Shown here one piece after another: positions 1-12,673 of a stretch of 64,000 nt of DNA (position 1 is the first letter of the stretch; each line of letters opens with the position of its first letter). Both the position numbers and the translations under genes were made by a program. Source of the DNA: Vitis vinifera (Eukaryota; Streptophyta; Magnoliopsida; Vitales; Vitaceae); assembly GCF_030704535.1 (NCBI RefSeq), contig NC_081806.1, positions 2,925,001 to 2,989,000 of the forward strand, read 5' to 3'. Below the pieces are notes generated by a model. The model was not told the DNA's origin and made no database searches. It saw nothing but the letters and a program-made list of their open reading frames with translations.

Positions 1-21
1 TCAATATGAAATATTGAATAG

Positions 22-3000
22 ATGCTGGAGCTTCAAGTTCAGCTCCCTGAAGTAGAAATGCTTATGGATCTTTTACGACACGTTGAATCATGTCAGGCCC
101 GATGTAATGAGATATTGAATGGTCCTATTAATCTCAAGGTGAGTTTTCATATATGCTTTGATTTTTTTTTTCTTTCTTTCAATTGTTGAACCTGAATTGG
201 GTGGTGGGGCCGTAAATTATTGAACTGTGGAAATTCAGCAGAATGTTGAAGTGCTTCTTCAAGAATTGGAAAGCATTACTGTCAACATCCCAGAGTTGAA
301 ACTTCTGAGGCAATATCATGGTGATGCTGTTTCCTGGATTTCACACTTTAATGATGTTCATGTGAACATTCATGAACGGGAGGATCAAGAAAATGTAGTT
401 GATGAGTTACAGTGCATTCTAAAGCAGGGATTGTTGTTGAGAATTCAAGGTATGCCCCTTGGCATGTGCAGATTTTTATTTTTTATTTTCATGTTCAAAA
501 ATAGTTATTGCTCACTGTCATGATGTTATATGGGCCTCATGTCTGGTTTCTTTATCAAGCAGTCGATGAGTTGCCTCTTGTGGAGGTTGAGTTGAAGAAG
601 GCTTATTGCAGGAAAGAGGCTCTGAAGGTATTCAATGCAAGTGTTTTTTTCCCATGTTATGTCAGGCTATAAAGAATTCCCTTTTGTCTTGTTATCCTTT
701 CATCTCTTTCAGCTACTGAATAATGGATGTTATGCTTAGTGAATGGAATTGATGCATCTTTACTAATTAGATTTAGTTCTTGTAGTTGTGGCATTCTTTT
801 TTCAAACTATTAACTGTTCTAAGTCATGTACAGGCGCGTCGTACTAAAATGACTCTGTTCTCCATCCAGCAACTAATGGAGGAGGCTGCCATGTATGCTT
901 CCTCATCCTGTTGTTCCTCACAAGTTGACAATATTTTATGTTTTTGCTTTATATTTTTGTTGCTGTACAAAAACTCATATTGAAAAATTTCAGGCTACAG
1001 ATCGAAGGAGAGCAATTATTTGTTGATGTTTCTGGAGTACTTGCAGCTGCTATGCATTGGGAAGAAAGAGCAGCACATATTTTTGCAACTGAGGCTCAGA
1101 TGTCTGACTTCGAGGATGTTATAAGGTTTTTATGTTGCTTCCATTTTTTCATTCTGGATGTCTTGGGTTATGCAGCTTATTCTTCAATGGCTATAATAAC
1201 CATGTTTTCATATTTTAGGACTTCAAAGGACATACATGTGATTCTACCTTCTCTTGATGATGTCAAGGATGCAATTTCAATGGCTAAGTCCTGGTTAAAG
1301 AACTCTAAGCCATTTTTAGGGTCTTCTTTTCCTGCCGCACATCCCTCCTGTTCCTTGCTGAAAGTTGAGGCACTGAAGGTTCTTATTGTCTCTTGCATTC
1401 TTTATGTTTGCTAAATAATTGATGGGCAGTAGGCATGACAATATACTCCATACTTTGCAGGAGTTGGTTTCTCAGTCAAAGCTTTTGAAGATATCCCTGG
1501 AAGAACGAACCATGATCCATTCTGTTTTAAAGAATTGCTTGGAATGGGAGCATGATTCCTGCTCTCTGTTAGAAGAAGTGGATTGCCTATTTAACACAAA
1601 TAATATTGACAATGCATTGATTAATGGTCTTATTCCAAAAATCGAGCATCTTGTTACTATGATTGAATCTATCTTGGAAACTGGTTTATCTCTTGGTTTT
1701 GATTTTGATGAGATTCCAAAACTTCAAAATGCTCGCTCTATACTGCAATGGTGCAGTAAGGCTCTTTCTTTCTGTTCTGTAGCTCCTGCACTTCCGGTGA
1801 GTAATTCATTCTAAATATATAACATGCCCTTTGCAATGTGCATGCTACTTTTCATGTTGCAACTTGGTTTGACTAATAACATCCATGCATATTCTTATGT
1901 GGATTTAACCTTTTTTGTATAGTGGAGGTGTTCTATCATTTTTTTATTAGGTTTTCGTAATTGTGGGGAGGACTCCTCATGCTTCCCCTGTTCTTTTTAT
2001 CTATAATTAATACATCTCTTGTTTCTCATTAAAAAAATGTAGCTAGTGGCATAACATTGTTTTATGTTATTTTAATTCTTTGTCATTGTTTTATCTTATT
2101 TGTTTTTATTTTATTGGCTTTTATTTTTTACATTATCTCATTTACATTATCTTTTCTTTACCTATCAAAAAAAAAATTATCTCATTTACAAGATTGGTAT
2201 GAATTCACAGCAATTATTAAGAGTGTTCTAAAGTTAATATATCTTCTTTTGATGATAAACAACATAATTTTTTGGAGTGTGTCAATACATCTTTACAGTA
2301 GCCTATAGTGCATATAATGCTTGCACATCCCAGATTGTCATGGATAATGGTTTTGGAACATTTTGAGGCTTTGATCCTTTGATCTGGCCATTAGCGCCTT
2401 GTATCTTTTTGGTCGGTTTATCAGATTCTCTTTTTATCTTTTAGGGGATCGAGAGCTTGATGGAGAATGCAGAACACCTTCCTGTTACATGCGCCTCCAG
2501 TGCTCTCTGCAGCTCATTGATTGATGGGGTTAAATGGCTTAAGAAAGCATCAGAGGTGATTCCTGTTTCATGCAATGGCAAAATATGCAAATTAAGTGAT
2601 GCCGAAGAAGTTCTTTCCGAAGTTCAGGTATTTAATCTGTTTGTTTTATCTTCTCATGTATTCACTATGTTCTTTTAACACTATATTGCTCAACATGTGT
2701 ATTTAAGTTCTTTATATCGATATATACTTCCATTTACTCTGTTATGGACAACTTACTTTTTATGTCTTCAAATTGCAGAGGATTAAAGTTTCCTTTCCAT
2801 TGATGGTTGGTCAACTTTTAAAAGCTATTGAGAAACATAAGTGAGTGTTCTTGTTTGTGGAATTCTGTCTTCCATTGTTTTAATTCCAAAAAGATGTAGA
2901 ATTAGTCAGTTGGACATATACTATAAAAAATGGTTTGATAGGTATTGGAATCAAGGTGAATCTAGTTTGTCACATTTATCCCCTTGTTTTTTTTATAAGC

Positions 3001-6000
3001 TTCTTTTGATTATCAGGGACTTATCTTGATAATGACTTACATTTAAACTGTAAATGTAGGTTGTGGAAAGAGCAAATTCTTATCTTTTTTGGTTTGAAAA
3101 CTGAAGAACGATCTTGGTCTAAATTGTTACAACTTAAGGTAATAATATGTTTCGTTTTGTGCACTCTGCTATATTTGATCACTTACATCAATAGTATTCT
3201 TGCAAATTGGGGGGATCTTAATCTTTCGGCATCTTAACTGTTGGCTTGAGTTTTTCATTGAAAATTATCAGAAGTTGCAACAAATTTTTATTGAAGACAG
3301 TTGTGGAGTGTTGATCCGAGGTTTCTTTTTAAATATTGTTTAATGATATCATGGTGATGCTCATGCATAAAAGTTCTATCTTATGAGTTTGTCAATATTT
3401 CAGTTATTGGGTTGTCTATAGTACTTCTTGAACTGCTTTGCATTTTAGCATATTTAAAGGTTAACTAGAATGGTTCTTTTATTTTTCTTTTTTATAAGCT
3501 AATTTACTTAATGAAGCTTAGTAATGTACCAACCCCTGTATCGTGATCCTAAACAAAAAAAGTACAAACTGCTGTATGGGATGCCACAGCACAAGCTTTT
3601 GGTGTTTCTGGAAATAAGATCATATGCCCTGAATATCATCTCTATTCCTTATTGTACAGGGAAACACGTAGAGGAGTTGTTTCAAGTAGGATATTGAAAG
3701 GCTTTGAAATCATTAATCTGGACTGTCAGTGGGCCTGAATGTTAAGTTCTTGTCCAATGGTTAGTGTTTTGTAATAGGTTTTGGACATCTGGCTTCTATT
3801 TTCTAGTTATCTTATGTCAAGCAATGATATCCGGATTTTCCAACTTCACCCTAAATTACACGACATGGTTTTGGGTGTGGGATTCTTTCTGGATTTTCCC
3901 AGATATCATTGTTGGATTTTGATTGATTTATTCTTTTATTTTCAACTTCCTTGGCAGATAGTTAAATTGGGGGAAAAAAAAGAGAAGAGTTTACTGGAAA
4001 GTGAACTTTCATAAGAATTTTTGGGGTTACTAAAAAAAGGATGGTGATAAAGGAGAAAAGAGAGAGTTCTTATTAAAAAAATATTTAGTTTTGATTATTT
4101 TTAATTGATTTTTTCTTCTTTTGTTATGCCGTATCAAAGTGTCCATAACCATTATTAAGATTCTTTCTAGCTGAGTCAGTGTATTGAAACTTATAGGTGT
4201 GAGGGATAGACACATATCAACATATGACACTCCCAATTGAACCAATGCAACATCAATGTTAAGGAGTGCCTCTGTGCTGATTGGTGTATAGAGGCAATTT
4301 AGATTAGCTTTTTAAACCAGCTATCTAAATTTCTTAGGCCAATAATTTATATTGAGATGTGGTTTTCTGAGAACTGTTTTACAGCTATAGGCAGCTACAT
4401 TTGCTACAGGCTATTTTCTTGTTATCCTTTTGATGCCACATTATTTGCAGCTCATTTTAACTGCGGTTATCCTTGATGCATTCAGGAACTTGGAAAGGAT
4501 GATGCTTTCAGTTGTTGTGAGTTAGATATGGTTTTATCTGAAACTGAAAAGGTAGAGAAGTGGAAGCTACACTGCATGGACATTGTGGGGCACCCAGTTG
4601 GAGATGTGAATTCTTTGCTCGATGCTTTAGTAAAGGTTTAGTTCAAAAGAAAAGAAATTACCTTCTTATTTCTCCTACTCTGATGGCTTAGTAATGGTTT
4701 TTAATAGATGTATTTTGGAATTTCTTTCAATGTCATACAGATTAAACATACTCTAGATAGATCTTTGTATATATACAAGAAGTCCAGGGGTTGCAATCCC
4801 AGAGATCCATGCATTCACTGCTTCAGTGACATTAAGGATCAGGAGTTACTAACCTGTTCGATATGCAAGGACTGGTAAGGTACTCGTTTCATTGTTAAAA
4901 TTTCTGCTGCTTATTTAATCTCTTTCTCAAGTTTCAAACTTGATCATCAACAATCCATCCTCTCTATGTTGATGGCTCAAATTTCAATTCTGGAAAACCA
5001 TCATTTTAGTTTTTGTGGAGCATTTTTAACAATGTGAGTCAATTCCTATTATGTACAGGTTTTGACTTTCGAGTGGAGAATCCACTGATTTTGATTTTTG
5101 GAAAAGAAAAATATGTGATTGATTTGTATATAATCCTTGTTTTGTTTCCAGTTGGGGTTTATTGTCTGAATTGTCATATACTTGGTTATTTTTGTATGAA
5201 CAGCTACCATTTGCAGTGCCTAGGAGCAACACTAGGTCATCAAAGTGATGCAGAAGCATATGTATGCTCTTATTGCCAATTCATAGGGAGTGGGTCCATT
5301 TCTCGAAATGGTGGTGCTCTGGTATGCGCATTTGTTTCTTGCAGTCTGTCCTGAAGAAGCTTTAAATTTTTGTTCTCACTTTTCTATTGCTTGATGCAGA
5401 GATTTGGAGGGAAACGCCCAGAACTGAACATGCTCATTGAGCTTCTGTCTGATGCTGAAGGTTTATGTGTAGGGTAATAATCTGCATTCCTGATGCTTTT
5501 TTAATATAAAGTCATCATTGTTAATTTAGCACATCAAATGTATATTTTGTTTTCTTGATAGGAAAATTAGAGATATGTATTAATAGGTGTTCTTAGCAAA
5601 ATGTACTAAGGAGGGAAAAACAGCAAAAACGAAAGTCCCTAAACAGCCTAAACCCCCTCCCAAGCTTTATATGAAATCTAATGAACCTATGAATCAAAGA
5701 AGGAACAAATGTATGGTTAATCTTTTCAATCGTCTTCTCACTCATCAAAAATTCTTTTCAATCATCTTCTAGTCAATTTCTTAGATTGGCTCAGTAACAA
5801 TTGGTCCTTTTGACTCCTTTTATATATACATCAATCTCATGAATAGAATGATGAAGGTAAGTCAATGCTTCACCATGCTCATCTTTTGGAATAAAAACGC
5901 AAACCTTGTTAGCTCAGTATGCAATGAGTAACTTCTACATGCTTTTAAAGCTTGTATTTTCATTACCTCTTATTTTTTAATTTAGTGTGTCTCCTCTCAC

Positions 6001-9000
6001 ACCTTTTGTCTCAATTGCTTCTGTTAGAATTCCTCACCATCTGTGTAACTGTAGGTGTGTGTCCTTTGCTCTCACTTTCAGTTTGAATTTCCTCATTATC
6101 AGTGTGATGCGGCCATTATTGGAGAAGATATTGGCAAGTAGTTTTCATCATCAGGCAATTTCAAATATTGAGAAGCGACAAATTGTATCATGTCCCCAAT
6201 TTTGCTAGTCATTTCTGCCAGCTGTTATCTTTTTGTTTTTTTGTTTCTCATCTTTTACACCGTGATGGTATTCTAATTGATTGATTTTTGTTTAATTATT
6301 TTGGTCTAAAATGATAGAAAGAGCATCTGACATTGAAATTTTGCTTAATAATCTCCTTCCATTATGGAGAAATAGCTGCTAGACAGGAAAAGACGAGGTT
6401 TGTGCATTTATTAACTTGCAACTTTGTAAGATTCTCTTGAATAGCAATCTAAGACTTTAGAAGGCGATTTGAGGTAGATTCCTTTTTACCATTTAAGAAT
6501 CATGAGGAGCATGGGGAGGCATGTGGATAGGGTAGTCTAGGCAGTCCATATTTTAATGTTTGATTCAAGGATCAAAGTGGAGGTTTGGATATCGAAGTTG
6601 GATTCTTGAGCATAGTGGAGGGGAAAGAATTCCTTAATTGGTTAGGTCTGGTTGGTACAAAATTTGCTGATAAAGAAATTTCTAGGAGATTTCCTTAATT
6701 GGTTAGGCATCTCCCCTACCACTTATCTAGGTCTTGTGTTGGGAACCCTTTTCAGGTCATTTCCTGTTTGGGATGTGGTAGAGGAAAAGATTTAAAGAAG
6801 GATTTGCTATGTCGAAGAGATAGTACTTTGTCTGGTTTACTAATTTACTTAATGTCTCTGTTTGTCATCCCAAGAAGGGTGAGCTCAAGGTTGGAAAAGA
6901 TCCAAAGGGATTTGGAGAGGAAGTTACATTTGATGAATTGGTCTATAGTTGGTGTGGATTAGAGGAATGGGGATCTATGAATTAGAAATCTATCCCCTCT
7001 TAACAAGGCTCTTCTTGGTATATGGTATTAGAGATTCGCGATTGATAGAGAATCTGAATCCCTTTGGAAATGGGTAATTTTAGGAAAGCATGAGGAAAAG
7101 GGGGGTTGGTGCTCCAAAGGAGTGAGGGTAAGGTACAAAGTGGGCTTGTGGAAGGCAATCAGGGTGGGTCATGGGATAAGGGTGAAATTTTTAAAGGATC
7201 GCTGGTGTGGGGATGTATCCTTGAGGGAGGCTTTCCCAAAGCTTTTTCGCAATTGCCACTACTAAGATGCATGGGTAGCTGAGATGCGAGAACCAGGATG
7301 GGGAGGGGGTTGTTAGAACCCTAGGTTTATAAGACTAATTTATGATTGGGTATTAGAGGAGGTGGATGCCTTTTTTAAGGGGAAGCGCATATCATTAATA
7401 GGGATGTGAAGGAAAATATGGTATGAAGAAAGACATTTTCTCAGTTAAGTCCTTTTGTTCCTCTTTATCATGTAGAAGGATGGAGGCATTCCCTTATAGC
7501 ACAATTTGGATTTCCTTGGGTACCATCAAGGGTTGGTCTTTTCATATAGGAAGCTACATGGGGCAGGATATTGACATTGGATCAACACAATAGGAATAAT
7601 TGGAGGATACTGAACAAATGCTATATGTAAAGGAGAAGAAGAAATGGTTAATCATTTTTTCCTTCACTGCTTGAAAGCAGCCATTTTGTGGTGGCTGATT
7701 TATGCTCTTTTTGTGGTGTGGTGATGCACTTGTTGGTGAGAGCTTCCCTTTTTAGCGGACATGGTTCCTTTGTCACAAAGAAGAGGAAAAAAAACATAAA
7801 ATTTGTGCTTATTTTGTTAAGGGAGGGAATTAGTAGAGCATTTGATAATACGGGAAAGTGGACCGAACAATTAAAAAATCCTTTATGTATAATTTTTTGG
7901 AGCAGGTCAGAGTGTAAATAGGAGATTGCTTCTTGTCCATGATGGATTTTGTTGAGTGGTTAAGCTCAAATAAGACATGGATTATGTTTTTTTGTGTATT
8001 CCCTCATCTTGTTTTGGCTTTTGGCGCTACTATATGTATCATGTATGCTTTTGTGTGCCCTTTTCTTAGGCGCTGTTATTAGATTTGATTGTTGTATAAT
8101 AAAAAAAAGTTTAAGCAAAGAGTCTTCCCAAAAGGAAATCCTCATATTGCTATCTGAAAGAAATCAAAAGATAAAGGTCATCTTCAGGTAAGTATGAGGG
8201 AAATTTTTTATTTCAATTTCTATGTTCACTTACAATTTGGGAATATTCTTGGCATCTCTGGAATTGCAACGGAAACTCCATTTCTTTTACATCTATAAGC
8301 GCATGGATGGATGCATGGAGAGATGCTACATTTTTTATTGTCATTATGGGTTTTTATGATACCTGAATCTGGTTGATTTGAAGTAATTGTTGTGGGTGTT
8401 CATCTTGCTTTTGCATGTTCATCTTTTTTTGTTCATTATCTTTATTGTTGTACCTGTTGGTTTCTTTGATGCCTATTTCTGAATGTTTAATTGGTTATAG
8501 ATGTGAAAATATGAGCTCATCATTCTGGAGTGGCTGCTTTTTACAGGATTGAAGAAAGAGATGTAGTACAGCAACTTGTGGAGCTAGCTATTGCCTGCAA
8601 AGATTGTCTAACAGAATTGACAGACTTTACCTTAGCTTATCTTAATAGAGATCTCAGCATCATCTCAGAAAAACTAACTACTGCTCTGAAGGTACTTATT
8701 TTCCATTGTTTTATAATTTGTAGTTTGTATTTTTTTTCCACAAATACATGCAGTACTCTCTATTTTGGTGGTGTTGGATCTTCTTTTATTTATGTATGTT
8801 TTTGCTGCTATATGTAATGTATTTCCTCCCTTTTTTTCCCCTTGCCATGTATATTTTGTCTTTTCTCTTCTTGATAGACATTTTCTTAGCCAATGTAGGA
8901 CATTATGTAGGTGCAAATTAGTATTATTCTCCTGGTTGTAATTGGTTTTGTTGCAAACAGGCAGTTGAAATGGCAGGTGTCTATTATAATCATGGAAACA

Positions 9001-12000
9001 ACAGACTTGAGCTGGCATTAGCAAGAAACTCATGGAGAGTCAGGGTGAATAAATTGTTAGAGGATTCTCAGAAGCCCCTGATCCAACATATTCAAAAAAT
9101 TTTGAAAGAGGTATGCCCTGTTGTTGCTTACTTGGCTGTTTGAAGCATTCTTTTCGTGGGACATGAATTTATTTCTGTTGAGTATGCTCTAGCACTATGG
9201 ATTTGTCTTAATTGAGAATGTTCTAGCACTCAAATGAGGGTTACAACTTACAATCATGACACTACAATAGCTTAAGATTGAAAATATATCTTTGAAAAGG
9301 ATGCATTTGTTATTTTGCCCAATATTGATTTAAGAATTAAGGAGGGGAATATAAACTCGAAAAATATATAGTTTGATGGCCTAGTTCAGCGCTTATTCTT
9401 CTTGTCTACTCAGAAGAAAAAGGAAAAATGTTAACATGAACTCTCAAGCCTCTAACATGGCACAAATTGTAATTTAGCTGCAAATGCTTCTAGTGGGCCT
9501 AGGCAGTTAGTATACACATGTAACACCTTTGAAAAACAGGAGTCTCTCTGCTTAAGAATCACATCAATGGTGAAAGCTCAAAAAAGAACACTCTTGGGCC
9601 CTGCTTGTGAATCACGTCTCTAATGCTTGCTTTACATTTAGGGCATGTTTGTCATTAACTAAAATTTTTTAGTACTAATAATGAAATTGAGGCTGATTTA
9701 GCAGAAGGTAGGTTGAGCAATTAAAAAATTGGATTTTGTTGCCATGTTGAAACAATTGGGATAGAAGCTTTCTTTGAAGCTTTCTATTATTTTTAGGATT
9801 GTGCTTGAGTTTAGCTATCAATATATTGTGCTGATGCTTCATGGATTTTAAATATAGCTCAGTGCTCATTCAAAAATTTCAAGACTAGTGAACACATTAC
9901 AATAAGCTTACTGCTCCTGGTATCATTTTGGATATCTAAGGTGTTGTTTGGATATACTTTTTATTTTCTGTTTTTTTAAAAAGAAAATGATATTAACTTA
10001 TATATAAAATGCAAAAAATTTTTGAGACTTATTTTAAAAACATAATTACTTAAAAAACTGTTTAAAAAAATTGAGGTATTAAAAAATTTTTACCTCGTCA
10101 AATTTTAAAAAGTAATTTTAAAGAATTACCTTATGTAATTTTTAAAGATAATAAGATAATCCTATACTTTTTATATAGAAGTTATTACTATTTTCTATTT
10201 TTAAAAATAGAAAACAGGAAATGTATTCAAACAAGCACTAACCTTCCAGTTTTTAAAGAGAGCCATTGAATGGAAGTAAAGTTGTAAATTGCCTATCTTT
10301 TCTTTCATCTTGGGGGAAATATGAACAGGTGGGGCTAATTCAAACCCCTCAGGTAAAATAAGAATAGCTCCCACATTCAAAGCCCCTCTTTTACCATTAG
10401 CAAGAACTTGTTCCAGTTGGATATCATAAGGAATTTGAACAACTGCTTTAAATACAGTATAAGGAAGTACTGCTTGTGGAACCTCAATATCTACAGGCTT
10501 ATTATCTAAATGACAATTGGCACATACAATACGTCCCGTCATTTCTCAAAGGTGTTGTTTGAATACACTTTTTATTTTCTGTTTTTTAAAAAAGAAAATG
10601 ATATTAATTTCTATATAAAGTGCAAAAACTTTTTGAGACTTAATTTTAAAAAATAATTACTTTAAAAACTGTTTAAAAAAATTGAGGTATTAAAAATTTT
10701 TTACCACCTCAAATTTTAAAAATTTTCAAAGTAATTTTAAAGAATTACCTTATATAATTGTTAAAGATAATAAGATAATCCTATACTTTTTATATAGAAG
10801 TTATTATCATTTATTTAGAAGTTATTACCTTTTATTTAGAAGTTATTACTATTTTCTATTTTTAAAAACAGAAAACAAGAAGTGTATTCAAATGAGCACT
10901 AACCTTCCAGTTTTTAAAGAGAACCCTTGAATGGAAGTATAGCTGTAACATCTTTACCCAGGCTCCTACTATTGAAAGCAAGGTAGGAGGAAACCATTGC
11001 AAAGCTGAACAATGTTGTTGATTCTGCTGCACTTGTTTTTGTTCCTTCTTTAGGGACACTATTTGTACCCAATCAACTATCCTTTTGTCTGATAAGAACA
11101 AAACACTATCCTTTTGTCTGATACAAACAAAAGGCTATCCTTTTGTTTATTGATGTCAATTTGTCATTACTTGCTTTGGAAAATGAGTTCATAGATGATA
11201 ATTTGTTGCATTAATAAGCATAACTGGTGATTAAGGTTTTGCCTTACATAAATGCTAAGTGTGATTAATGCTCGCATGGCAGGGATTGGCCATAAGCATA
11301 CCACCTGAAGATCACTTCAGGCAGAAACTTACAGAATTGAAGTGCATTGGCTTGCAATGGGCAGAAAATGCTAAGAAGGTCCTGAGTGTCGCTTATGTAT
11401 TTCTCATTTATTTTTAATCACTTTCACTATTTATGTTTTGTTTGACACTTTGTTTTCCCATGTACAGGTTTCCATGGACTCTGGGGCACTTGGATTGGAT
11501 GAAGTTTGTGAACTTATCACACAGGGTGAAAACTTGCCTGTTCATTTTGAAAAGGAACTTAAGGTAATAAAACAAATTTCTTTGCTCCTGTATACCTGAG
11601 CATTTCTTTGATATGCTTTTTGATTGGTGGGTGCAGTTATTAAGAGCTCGAAGTATGCTTTACTGCATTTGCCGAAAGCCCTATGATCAGAGAGCAATGA
11701 TTGCCTGTGATCAATGTGATGAGTGGTATCACTTCGATTGTATCAAATTATCTTCAGCACCAAAAATCTATATCTGCCCTGCATGTAAGCCTCACACAGG
11801 GGAGCTATCTGTTCTACTGTCAGTGAATAAGGAGAGGTAAGAGTGGTGAAGATTGTGTTCCTTCCATTGAAAATCACATTATAATGCATAGCATCATTAT
11901 GGTGTTTTGATGTTGTTCAGTGCTGCAATGTCAAGATACGTATGCTTCTTTGAAAATGTAGTGAAATGCATTCTATAACACAGTAGGACATTTTTCTCTT

Positions 12001-12673
12001 CCTATTGATTTTTTTCTTAACATTGCCCAACAAAATGGTGCATTGATACAAAAGACGTATACAAGGGTACCAAATGGCAAAGAACAAGAAGATAGAACAA
12101 AAAAGCAGCGCACTTCCCTTAGTCTCCAACCAATCTGCAAAGTCAACTATAGACATTGATACCTCATTTTGGTTTCTCACATGTATACTTCTTTTATACT
12201 GTGTATGCCTGTTTTTGATTGGCTCTTTTAATATAATATATATTCATGCATACAAACACACAGATTATCAAGTTCATGGTCAGTTGCTGGGATTTTGCCA
12301 TCTTGAAATAACATTTTCTGCACTAAAATCTACCTTTACATTCTATAGCAGAATCTGTTGTTTTCATTCAGATTATTGCTATGTTGTATTCCTCCAACAA
12401 TTGCTTCTGGTTTGATGCTTTGACAGATCAACTGGAGCTAAATATGGAGAACCTCAGACACCCTCTCCACCACACACAGAATCAAGAAGGAAAAATATAG
12501 AAGCTAAGCCGAGCCTAAAGCAAATGATGCCTGCAGCTATGGATCACGGTAATATCTTAAGGTATTCTGATGGAATTGATTGTTTGTTTTGGAGAAACCG
12601 GAAGCCTTTCAGAAGAGTGGCTAAAAGGCGAGCTGAGGTTGAAAGCCTCTCCCCATTTTTCCATATACAGTGA
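22..12673 (+). CDS. JMJ17: KDM5/JARID1-type histone H3K4 demethylase, JMJ17-like, 3' part (5' end outside window)
   Basis: Twenty exons are visible: 22-138, 239-449, 563-627, 834-892, 994-1125, 1219-1378, 1461-1796, 2445-2627, 2779-2840, 3060-3138, 4486-4635, 4741-4874, 5204-5321, 5400-5473, 8547-8691, 8961-9110, 11283-11378, 11468-11563, 11637-11836 and 12427-12673. They total 2814 nt, 937 codons plus TGA, in frame across every junction. The product begins with a long helical PLU-1-type region. A first C4HC3 PHD finger (about residues 530-585; DPCIHC, LTCSIC, YHLQC, VCSYC) is split by the 4874/5204 intron. A second PHD lies near 793-838 ([21 protein letters not shown]). KDM5 enzymes remove methyl groups from H3K4 in the nucleus; the catalytic JmjC, which I expect upstream, is not visible, so the function rests on family resemblance. 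Introns at 3139-4485, 5474-8546 and 9111-11282 are long and repeat-bearing. The first true exon is not in the window. Confidence 0.88.
2132..2190 (+). mobile_element. Very short 5'-truncated retroposon (29 bp) with 15-bp target duplication
   Basis: The 15-mer ATTATCTCATTTACA occurs at 2132-2146 and again at 2176-2190. Between them lie 29 bp ending in CTTTACCTATC followed by a run of A. The same CTATC/TTATC-poly(A) ending recurs at two other insertions in this window. The arrangement fits a LINE-mediated insertion so truncated that only the last bases of the 3' UTR arrived. It sits in the intron between the exons ending at 1796 and starting at 2445. Confidence 0.6.
6640..8107 (+). mobile_element. 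Decayed L1-like LINE fragment (end of reverse transcriptase, zf-RVT region, 3' tail)
   Basis: Reading the plus strand with frame changes gives segments typical of plant L1 elements: [57 protein letters not shown] and [13 protein letters not shown], in the expected order. Numerous stops and frameshifts break it, so no product can be made. The 5' limit is vague (somewhere in 6480-6690); the 3' end is taken at a short A-run near 8107. A 17-bp stretch (TTCCTTAATTGGTTAGG) occurs twice near 6631 and 6689. No clear target duplication was found. It lies in the 3.1-kb intron 5474-8546 of the demethylase gene, in the same orientation. Confidence 0.75.
9942..10288. mobile_element. MITE, copy 1, plus about 45 bp of flank
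   Basis: The element opens with GGTGTTGTTTGGATA and closes near 10240 with TGTATTCAAACAAGCAC; the reverse complement of the closing end resembles the opening end, giving imperfect terminal inverted repeats. The interior is AT-rich. About 45 bp of flank (ACCTTCCAGTTTTTAAAGAG onward) is also shared with the second copy at 10551. The family is non-autonomous; its transposase class cannot be decided from these ends. Confidence 0.55.
10290..10553 (-). pseudogene. petA: Nuclear insert of plastid petA (cytochrome f) fragment
   Basis: The minus strand encodes an open stretch containing [20 protein letters not shown], followed by [20 protein letters not shown] and KMKEKIGNL. This matches the early mature part of cytochrome f, including the haem-attachment CxxCH (CANCH). 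Only about 85 codons are present, with no start region, no membrane anchor and no axial-ligand N-terminus, so it cannot make cytochrome f. There are about a dozen substitutions relative to the usual plastid protein as I recall it (for example HLDNKP where HLANKP is typical), which suggests an old transfer. It lies in an intron of the demethylase gene, exactly between two copies of a MITE-containing repeat. A detour through the mitochondrion before reaching the nucleus is possible. Confidence 0.85.
10551..10950. mobile_element. MITE, copy 2, plus flank
   Basis: This is a near copy of 9942-10288: same opening (GGTGTTGTTTGAATACAC), same AT-rich interior, same end and the same 45-bp flank, which here runs on into non-plastid intron DNA. 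It differs by point changes and by an extra short tandem expansion (TATTTAGAAGTTATTA units) around 10800-10852. Confidence 0.55.
11079..11150. repeat. Short tandem repeat, unit about 29 bp
   Basis: CTATCCTTTTGTCTGATA appears in two consecutive units and a third partial unit (CTATCCTTTTGTTTATT), separated by A-rich spacers. It lies just upstream of the exon starting at 11283. Confidence 0.6.

Noticed and set aside
5587-5772. 61-codon frame after the first PHD exon, considered as an alternative exon
   Set aside because: The phase and sequence join cleanly from 5473 to 8547 (GLCVG to IEERDV), and the frame has no family match.
8101-8191. Possible exon ending at a good donor (TTCAG|GTAAGT) in the 3-kb demethylase intron
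   Set aside because: Including it would break the conserved GLCVG-IEERD junction; no homologous segment is known to me in KDM5 proteins.
8674-9033. 119-codon minus-strand frame
   Set aside because: It overlaps demethylase exons and introns on the opposite strand and has low-complexity composition.
10201-10542. Open frame that could be read as an expressed cytochrome f-like gene
   Set aside because: Only about 85 codons of the middle-early part are present, with no start context, no membrane anchor and an intron location; it is an inserted fragment.
12074-12415. 113-codon plus-strand frame between the last two demethylase exons
   Set aside because: It lies inside a normal GT-AG intron (11837-12426) and matches nothing I recognise.
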